Below are positions 6,862 through 10,904 of a stretch of 10,904 nt of DNA, one piece after another. Below the pieces are notes generated by a model. The model ran no database searches. It saw only the letters and a list, made by a program, of their open reading frames with translations, and had not been told where the DNA came from. This DNA comes from Candidatus Scatomorpha merdipullorum. Its GTDB lineage: Bacteria; Bacillota; Clostridia; Oscillospirales; Oscillospiraceae. A program made the translations under genes and the position numbers. The DNA is taken from contig DVJK01000175.1 of assembly GCA_018716795.1 (NCBI GenBank), positions 1-10,904 on the forward strand, read 5' to 3'. Within the stretch, counting starts at the first letter, position 1. Every line of letters starts with the position of its first letter.

Positions 6862-8169
6862 TCACTTTTGAGTTATATTGAGGGAAAATCGCTTTCCCGG
6901 TTCCTGACTTACAAAGCCCTTTATCTGAAGCATCGTCAGCTCGCCGAGCACCTCCGCGGCGGGAAGGCCGCAGCGCTCTATGATATCGTCGACGTGGGTG
7001 TGCCGCCCGGTTATCGCGGCGACAATTTTGAGCTGTGCGGCGCTGAGCTCCGAGAGCTGCTTCTTCAAGTCAATATATTCCTCAGCCTCGGGCTTGTCAA
7101 CGTCTTTTTTTGCAAAAAATCGGCCGGCGGCCTTCTTCGGCGCGCCCCGGGCGGACTTGGCCTTCTTCTTTTCGGGGGCTTTCCCGCCCTCGGCGCGGCC
7201 GCGCTTCGCGCCCTCCGCGGCGGACCTGGCCGCGGCCTCAACCCCGGCCTCCACCAGCTCCTCGGGCGGGAGCTTCCGCTTCCCGTCCTCGCTGATGCTC
7301 GGGAAGCGCCAGGCGAAGCCGGAGAGGATATCCCAGGCCGTGAGCGCCGGCTGCGCGCCCTCCATGATGAGCCGGTTCGAGCCCTCCGAGCGCGCGGAGT
7401 CGGCGTTGCCGGGCACGGCGAAGACCTCCCTGCCCTGCTCGAGCGCCTCGCTCACGAAGAGCAGCGCGCCGCTCTTCGCCGGGGCCTCCACCACCAGCGT
7501 CGCCGCCGCCAGGCCCGAGGTTATCCGGTTGCGCTCGCGGAAAAAGCGGCTGCTGAAGGGCGTGCCCGGGGCGTACTCGCTCACGAGCGCGCCGGCGAGG
7601 CTCACGTCGTAGGCGATGCCGGCGTAGGGCCGCACGGCGTCTATGGGCGTGCCGAGGACGCCCACGCAGCCGCCTCCGGCCTGGAGCGCGCCGCGGGCCG
7701 CCGTCTCGTCTATGCCCCGGGTGAGGCCGGAGACGACCAGCGCGCCGCACTTCGTGAGGCCGTAGCCCATGTTGTGCGCCATCCTGAGCCCGTAGAGCGA
7801 GGCGTCGCGCGTGCCGACGACGGCCACGGCGCAGAGCTCGTCTATATCCGGAAGCCGCCCGCGCACGTACAGCACGAGCGGCGGGGCGTCTATCTCCCGG
7901 AGGCGGGCGGGATAGTTCCCGTCGCCAATCGTCACTATGTCTATATTGCCCTCGAGGCAGGCCTCTATGGCCCGGTTGGCAAAGCCCAGGCCCTTGTTCT
8001 CAAGCGCTTCGCGCTCCCGCGGCGTCAGGAAGTCCAGGCGCTCATAGTCCTCCGCGCGGGCGAAGTACGTCTCCTTCACTCCGCCGAGCCGCCTGGGCAG
8101 CCGGGCCCTTGAGGCGGGGCTCAGGCCCGGGAGCGAGGAGAGCCACACCCAGTATTTCAGCTCAGACAA
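6862..8169 (-). CDS. dprA: DNA-processing protein DprA (TTG start)
   Basis: DprA binds incoming single-stranded DNA and loads RecA during transformation. I place the start at TTG 8169-8167, giving 435 residues: GGGGAGG (8184-8178) lies eight bases upstream, and the protein then opens LSELKYWVW as family members do. An open frame back to 8292 would overlap the methyltransferase gene by about 106 bases and add only Arg/Gly-rich residues. The Rossmann-type core shows VVGTRDASLYG (117-127), SGLTRGID (147-154), ERNRITSG (212-219) and AVPG (251-254). A Lys/Ala/Glu-rich linker at about 297-357 is unusually long and basic. It joins the core to a C-terminal winged-helix domain (about 367-425), also known in other DprA proteins. 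The TTG is 17 bases after the preceding stop, and the stop overlaps the topA ribosome site. Presence of dprA alone does not prove competence. Confidence 0.94.
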   Translation of the reverse strand: MSELKYWVWLSSLPGLSPASRARLPRRLGGVKETYFARAEDYERLDFLTPREREALENKGLGFANRAIEACLEGNIDIVTIGDGNYPARLREIDAPPLVLYVRGRLPDIDELCAVAVVGTRDASLYGLRMAHNMGYGLTKCGALVVSGLTRGIDETAARGALQAGGGCVGVLGTPIDAVRPYAGIAYDVSLAGALVSEYAPGTPFSSRFFRERNRITSGLAAATLVVEAPAKSGALLFVSEALEQGREVFAVPGNADSARSEGSNRLIMEGAQPALTAWDILSGFAWRFPSISEDGKRKLPPEELVEAGVEAAARSAAEGAKRGRAEGGKAPEKKKAKSARGAPKKAAGRFFAKKDVDKPEAEEYIDLKKQLSELSAAQLKIVAAITGRHTHVDDIIERCGLPAAEVLGELTMLQIKGFVSQEPGKRFSLNITQK

Positions 8170-8177
8170 ACCGCACG

Positions 8178-8184
8178 CCTCCCC
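8178..8184 (-). promoter_or_regulatory. Ribosome binding site that fixes the dprA TTG start
   Basis: The minus-strand sequence GGGGAGG sits eight bases before TTG 8169-8167 and immediately downstream of the methyltransferase stop codon (8189-8187). It is the only strong Shine-Dalgarno match near the dprA 5' end, and it rules against the longer upstream frame. Confidence 0.85.
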
Positions 8185-8186
8185 TC

Positions 8187-8942
8187 TCAGAGCCTCGCGC
8201 GGGCCATTTCCCACATGATGACCGCGCCCGCCGCCGCGGCGTTGAGCGATTCGCTGCCCGGCCGCATGGGTATGATAACGGCCCCGGCGCAATTGTCAAG
8301 CAGCTCGCGGCTCAGGCCGTGGCCCTCGTTGCCTATGGCGACGGCGGCGCGGCGCAGCTGAGCTGTGCGCAGATCCTGCGCGCCTTCCGAGAGGGCGGCG
8401 CCGTAGAGCGTGAGGCCCAGCCGCTCCATGAGCGCGGGCAGCTCCGCGGCCTCGCAGGCGACGACGCTCTGGCGGAAGGCCGCGCCCATGCTCGCGCGCA
8501 CGGCGCGGGGCGAGCTGCGGTCGGCGCACTCGCCGCAGAGGACGACGAGGTCGATTCCCAGGGCGTTGGCCGTGCGGATAAGCGTGCCGACGTTGCCGGG
8601 ATCCTGCATATTCTCCAGCACCACGGCGCAGTCCGGCGCCTCGGGCGCTTCATGCCGCGGCATGCGCACGGAGAAGACCGGCCCCGGGCTGTTCTTGACC
8701 GGCGAGGCGTAGGCCAGGAGCTCCGCCGGCGCGGCGTATACGGGGCATTCAAGCCACTCGGGCAGGGCCGCGCCCTCGGCGAAGACCGCTCCCGTGACCT
8801 CCGCGCCGGAGGCGAGCGCTTCGCCGAGCAGCTTGAGCCCGTCGAGGACGGTCTCGCCGCTCTCCCGCCGGGCCGAGGCGTCCGAGGCCAGCTGCCTCAG
8901 ACGCATAATATATGGGTTTTTCCGCGAGGTTATCCGTTCCAT
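8187..8942 (-). CDS. TrmH/SpoU-family RNA 2'-O-ribose methyltransferase
   Basis: This 251-residue protein has all three SpoU motifs of the trefoil-knot methyltransferases: motif 1 from Asn111 to Arg123 (NMQDPGNVGTLIR), motif 2 IGNEGHGLS at 203-211, and motif 3 IPMRPGSESLNAAAA at 224-238. They form the S-adenosylmethionine pocket and knot, with Arg123 as the likely catalytic arginine. Residues up to about 95 form an N-terminal domain of the substrate-binding type (starting MERITSRKNP). Members methylate ribose in 23S rRNA or tRNA; which nucleotide is modified here cannot be read from the sequence, so I give no gene symbol. The ATG has GGAGAGG nine bases upstream. It is the first gene of the operon, about 37 bases after the predicted transcription start, and is followed closely by dprA. 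Confidence 0.93.
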   Translation of the reverse strand: MERITSRKNPYIMRLRQLASDASARRESGETVLDGLKLLGEALASGAEVTGAVFAEGAALPEWLECPVYAAPAELLAYASPVKNSPGPVFSVRMPRHEAPEAPDCAVVLENMQDPGNVGTLIRTANALGIDLVVLCGECADRSSPRAVRASMGAAFRQSVVACEAAELPALMERLGLTLYGAALSEGAQDLRTAQLRRAAVAIGNEGHGLSRELLDNCAGAVIIPMRPGSESLNAAAAGAVIMWEMARARL

Positions 8943-8985
8943 AAGCCCAAGCCTCTCCGAAGGGTGCTTCTTTCACATCTTTATT

Positions 8986-9014
8986 AAAATATGCGCAATC
9001 GCCGGATTTGTCAA
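8986..9014 (-). promoter_or_regulatory. Sigma-A-like promoter for the eight-gene operon
   Basis: On the minus strand a perfect -35 box TTGACA (9014-9009) is followed after 17 bases by TATTTT (8991-8986), which matches four of six bases of the -10 consensus. The predicted start is near 8979, giving a leader of about 37 bases before the methyltransferase ATG at 8942. The surrounding bases are distinctly AT-rich compared with the genes. It lies 15 bases after the hairpin that follows the lipoprotein gene. Confidence 0.75.
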
Positions 9015-9028
9015 CCCAAATCGAACGG

Positions 9029-9052
9029 CCCGCCGGAGCGGGCTCCGGCGGG
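9029..9052 (-). terminator. GC-rich hairpin after the lipoprotein gene (probable terminator)
   Basis: A perfect 10-bp inverted repeat (CCCGCCGGAG at 9052-9043 with CTCCGGCGGG at 9038-9029, minus-strand reading) encloses a 4-base loop and begins six bases after the lipoprotein stop. Its stem core CCCGCCGG is the same as in the operon terminator at 118-143. The following bases, CCGTTCGATTT, contain only a broken T-run, so termination may be incomplete and the stem may also serve as a 3' stabiliser. Confidence 0.65.
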
Positions 9053-9058
9053 TCTTGC

Positions 9059-9976
9059 TCAGGTCATCCTGTTGAAAATAAGCTCGCCGTTTACGCACAG
9101 CGCCAGCGGCACTCCGCCGCTGTCGTACATCATGAGCGTCGTGCTCACGCCGTACATCCCGGTGTCGATAAAGCCCTCATAGGTCACTGTGTTGGCCTCG
9201 AGCATGCTTTGGACGAGGGCTTCCGCGCTCTCGTCGACATCTCCGCTGCCGCGCTTACCGATGAAGTCGGCATAGCTGCTGTCCAGGTAACAGTTGACGT
9301 CGAGGCTCTGCCTGGACACGGAGAACTCGCAGGTGAAGCCGCTTTCCCGTATCACGTCCGAGACGGAGCTGATGAAGGAGTTGGAGGAGCTGTACTCCGG
9401 CAGGGGCGAGACCGCCGTGATATCGAAGACGCGCGTATCGTTCACAATCCACATAAGCTCCCTGTTGTCGTTGCCCATCATCTTCGCGTCCAGTATGACG
9501 TCATAGGCGGCGAGCCCCGTCGCGGCGGCGCCGCACATGGACTCGTAGCTGTCAAAGGCCTCGCTGACGGTGCCGGGGTCGCTGTTCCAGAGCATGAGCA
9601 GGTTATCCCGGCTCATGTCCATGGGCGTGACGATATAGAGCGCCTGTTCGTTCTCGTCAAACGTGCAGGTCGTGCCCTCCATGTTGCCCTCGATAATGTC
9701 GACAATGGCGCGTATGACATAGCTGTCCGCCGTAAGCCTGCTGCCAGCCGGTTCAAGCTCACCGGCCGGGAGCGTCTCCTCCGGCTCCTCCGTCTTCTCC
9801 GCCTCGGGCGTGGAAACGGGCAGCTCCACCTCCGGATGCGGATAGGCGGTCTCCGGCGGCGCCGTCTCCTCCGGCTCGGCGTCCGGCAGGTCCACCTCGA
9901 CCGGCGCGGCGGCCTCGCCGCAGGCGGCGAGAAGCAGGAAAAGCGCCGAAAGCAGCAGTGCAAGCGTCTTCTTCAT
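9059..9976 (-). CDS. Secreted lipoprotein of unknown function with two repeated domains
   Basis: I do not recognise this 305-residue protein. It begins with a lipoprotein signal: Met-Lys-Lys, a hydrophobic run, and the lipobox LAAC with Cys19 as the lipid anchor, so it should sit on the outer face of the membrane. Residues 20-80 are an acidic Pro/Glu/Thr-rich spacer. The rest seems to be two copies of a roughly 100-residue module, at about 84-187 and 199-302. Both keep a hydrophobic helix ending D-I/V-I, then TCxF, QxL, GxVxE, and a Y...D..M.G..LM pattern in the same order. The start at ATG 9976 follows the ribosome site GAGAGG and puts the signal at the N-terminus. A GTG start at 10015 would add 13 polar residues and has no ribosome site. 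It stands alone between two terminators. Confidence 0.85.
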   Translation of the reverse strand: MKKTLALLLSALFLLLAACGEAAAPVEVDLPDAEPEETAPPETAYPHPEVELPVSTPEAEKTEEPEETLPAGELEPAGSRLTADSYVIRAIVDIIEGNMEGTTCTFDENEQALYIVTPMDMSRDNLLMLWNSDPGTVSEAFDSYESMCGAAATGLAAYDVILDAKMMGNDNRELMWIVNDTRVFDITAVSPLPEYSSSNSFISSVSDVIRESGFTCEFSVSRQSLDVNCYLDSSYADFIGKRGSGDVDESAEALVQSMLEANTVTYEGFIDTGMYGVSTTLMMYDSGGVPLALCVNGELIFNRMT

Positions 9977-9994
9977 ATTATACTTCCTCTCTCT

Positions 9995-10050
9995 TTTGTA
10001 ATGCGTTCCCTTCACCTGTCAAGTTTATGCCGAAATGCCGGAGACGTCAA
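9995..10050 (-). promoter_or_regulatory. Candidate promoter region of the lipoprotein gene
   Basis: Two overlapping candidates are visible on the minus strand. The upstream one has TTGACG (10050-10045), a 17-base spacer and TAAACT (10027-10022). It would start transcription near 10015 and leave a leader of about 40 bases that includes the ribosome site. The downstream one has a perfect TTGACA (10022-10017), a 16-base spacer and TACAAA (10000-9995). It would start near 9988, inside the ribosome site, and so would translate poorly. I favour the upstream pair despite its weaker boxes. Confidence 0.45.
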
Positions 10051-10080
10051 GAGAGAATTGTATAAAATGTCGAAAAATCA

Positions 10081-10104
10081 GGGCAGCCGCTCTCACGGCT
10101 GCCC
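10081..10104 (-). terminator. Intrinsic terminator of lysS
   Basis: A perfect 9-bp stem (GGGCAGCCG at 10104-10096 with CGGCTGCCC at 10089-10081, minus-strand reading) with a 6-base loop begins eight bases after the lysS stop. It is followed by TGATTTTTCGACATTTT, a T-rich tail with one run of five Ts. It separates lysS from the lipoprotein gene. Confidence 0.85.
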
Positions 10105-10112
10105 GGGAAATA

Positions 10113-10904
10113 TCAATAGAGCTTCGCGCCGGCGGGGATGCGCGAGTCGACCATGAGCAGGTGCAGCCTCTCCTCGCCCTCCTCGTGGTGGACGGCGGAT
10201 ATCAGCATGCCGCAGGAGTCGATGCCCATCATCCTGCGCGGCGGCAGGTTCGTTATCGCGATGCAGGTTTTGCCCAGCAGCTCCTCGGGCTCATAGTACT
10301 CGTGGATGCCGCTGAGTATCACCCTGTCCTCGCCGCTGCCGTCGTCGAGCGTGAACTTGAGGAGCTTCTTGCTCTTCTTCACGGCCTCGCAGGCCTTGAC
10401 CTTGACGGCGCGGAAGTCGGAGCGGCTGAAGGTCTCGAAGTCGACGAAGTCGGCGAAAAGCGGCTCTATCTCCACCTTGGAGAAGTCGACCGGCGCCTCG
10501 TTCGCGGGCATACCCTCAAGCGCCGCGCCCAGAACCTCGCCGAGCTGGTTCATGGCCTCGCTTACGGCGGGCTTATCGTTCTTCTGGAGCTCGAGCGGCT
10601 TCATCGTGGGGAACAGGATTATATCGCGTATGGAGTCGACGCCGGCCAGGAGCATGGCGCAGCGGTCTATGCCTATGCCCAGGCCGCCCGTGGGCGGCAT
10701 GCCGTACTCGAGGGCGTTGATGTAGTCATAGTCCATCATGCCGGCCTCGTCGTCGCCCTTCGCGCGCAGCTCGACCTGCTTGAGGAAGCGCTCCTTCTGG
10801 TCTATCGGGTCGTTGAGCTCGGAGAAGGCGTTGCCCATCTCGCTGCGGCAGATGAAGAGCTCGAAGCGCTCGGTGAGGCGCTTGTCCTTCGGGCTGCGCT
10901 TGGC
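10113..10904 (-). CDS. lysS: Lysyl-tRNA synthetase, C-terminal part with appended tRNA-binding domain (5' end outside window)
   Basis: This is the last 263 residues of a class II lysyl-tRNA synthetase, which charges tRNA-Lys with lysine. The frame is open to the right edge, and the visible part begins AKRSPKDKRLTERFEL, well inside the catalytic domain, so the start is not in the window. The segment SEMGNAFSELNDP and class II motif 3, GGLGIGIDR (visible residues 73-81), identify the enzyme as LysRS. The catalytic core ends at RDIILFPTMKPL (visible residues 93-104), where ordinary bacterial LysRS stops. Here a linker of about 45 residues leads to a further domain of about 113 residues. This domain has the Trbp111/EMAP-II-type tRNA-binding pattern: KACEAVKKSKKLLKF, ILSGI, then NLPPRRMMGIDSCGML. 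That domain is best known at the C-terminus of methionyl-tRNA synthetase. A terminator follows the stop. Confidence 0.93.
   Translation of the reverse strand, partial: AKRSPKDKRLTERFELFICRSEMGNAFSELNDPIDQKERFLKQVELRAKGDDEAGMMDYDYINALEYGMPPTGGLGIGIDRCAMLLAGVDSIRDIILFPTMKPLELQKNDKPAVSEAMNQLGEVLGAALEGMPANEAPVDFSKVEIEPLFADFVDFETFSRSDFRAVKVKACEAVKKSKKLLKFTLDDGSGEDRVILSGIHEYYEPEELLGKTCIAITNLPPRRMMGIDSCGMLISAVHHEEGEERLHLLMVDSRIPAGAKLY

Noticed and set aside
6882..6898. Small inverted repeat GGGAAA...TTTCCC near the end of dprA
   Set aside because: The stem has only 6 bp, lies inside the dprA coding sequence and is followed by no T-run, so it does not qualify as a terminator. An AT-rich TATAAC just after it lacks a -35 partner, so I do not call an internal topA promoter.
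8170..8292. Upstream extension of dprA to the first ATG of the frame
   Set aside because: It would overlap the methyltransferase gene by about 106 bases, encodes an Arg/Gly-rich stretch unlike DprA, and has no ribosome site. The TTG at 8169 has an excellent one.
9977..10015. GTG start 13 codons upstream for the lipoprotein gene
   Set aside because: It has no ribosome site, overlaps the candidate promoter boxes, and would bury the lipoprotein signal behind a polar extension.
9977..10112. Gap between lysS and the lipoprotein gene checked for a riboswitch or small RNA
   Set aside because: Beyond the lysS terminator and the promoter candidates there is no further stable stem or recognisable regulatory fold. 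A T-box for lysS, if any, would lie upstream of lysS outside the window.

Overview
The window is a piece of a high-GC bacterial chromosome. The gene set and order point to a Gram-positive Clostridia-type organism, plausibly of the Oscillospiraceae or a related group. The evidence is the run dprA, topA, trmFO, plsX, acpP, rnc on one strand, a lipoprotein signal with little else in the spacer regions, strong GGAGG-type ribosome binding sites, and a lysyl-tRNA synthetase with an added C-terminal tRNA-binding domain. The lineage is an inference from gene order and composition, not a measured placement.

Everything real is on the minus strand, so transcription runs from right to left. At the right edge is the 3' end of lysS (10904 to 10113), closed by an intrinsic terminator at 10104-10081. 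Next comes a monocistronic gene for an unrecognised lipoprotein (9976 to 9059). It has candidate promoters upstream and a GC-rich hairpin just after its stop.

A sigma-A-like promoter at 9014-8986 then starts a tight transcription unit of eight genes: a TrmH/SpoU-family RNA methyltransferase, dprA, topA, trmFO, plsX, acpP, rnc, and an Elp3-like radical SAM protein. Within it, neighbouring genes overlap by 1 or 4 bases or are separated by at most 17 bases. A classic hairpin plus T-run at 143-112 ends the unit. A new extended -10 promoter (47-39) and a well-placed ribosome binding site then lead into the first codons of another gene, cut off by the left edge.

The unit mixes rRNA/tRNA modification and processing (methyltransferase, TrmFO, RNase III, probably the radical SAM protein), DNA handling (DprA, TopA) and phospholipid/fatty-acid synthesis (PlsX, ACP). 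These are growth-linked housekeeping functions that commonly cluster in Firmicutes. I see no mobile element, CRISPR array, defence island or tRNA/rRNA gene.

The less ordinary points are: an internal duplication in the unknown lipoprotein; a lysine-rich tail on TopA built from five exact-length heptads; a long basic linker in the adjacent DprA, with a TTG start; the domain fusion on LysRS; and the placement of a terminator and a fresh promoter where Firmicutes often continue from rnc into smc.
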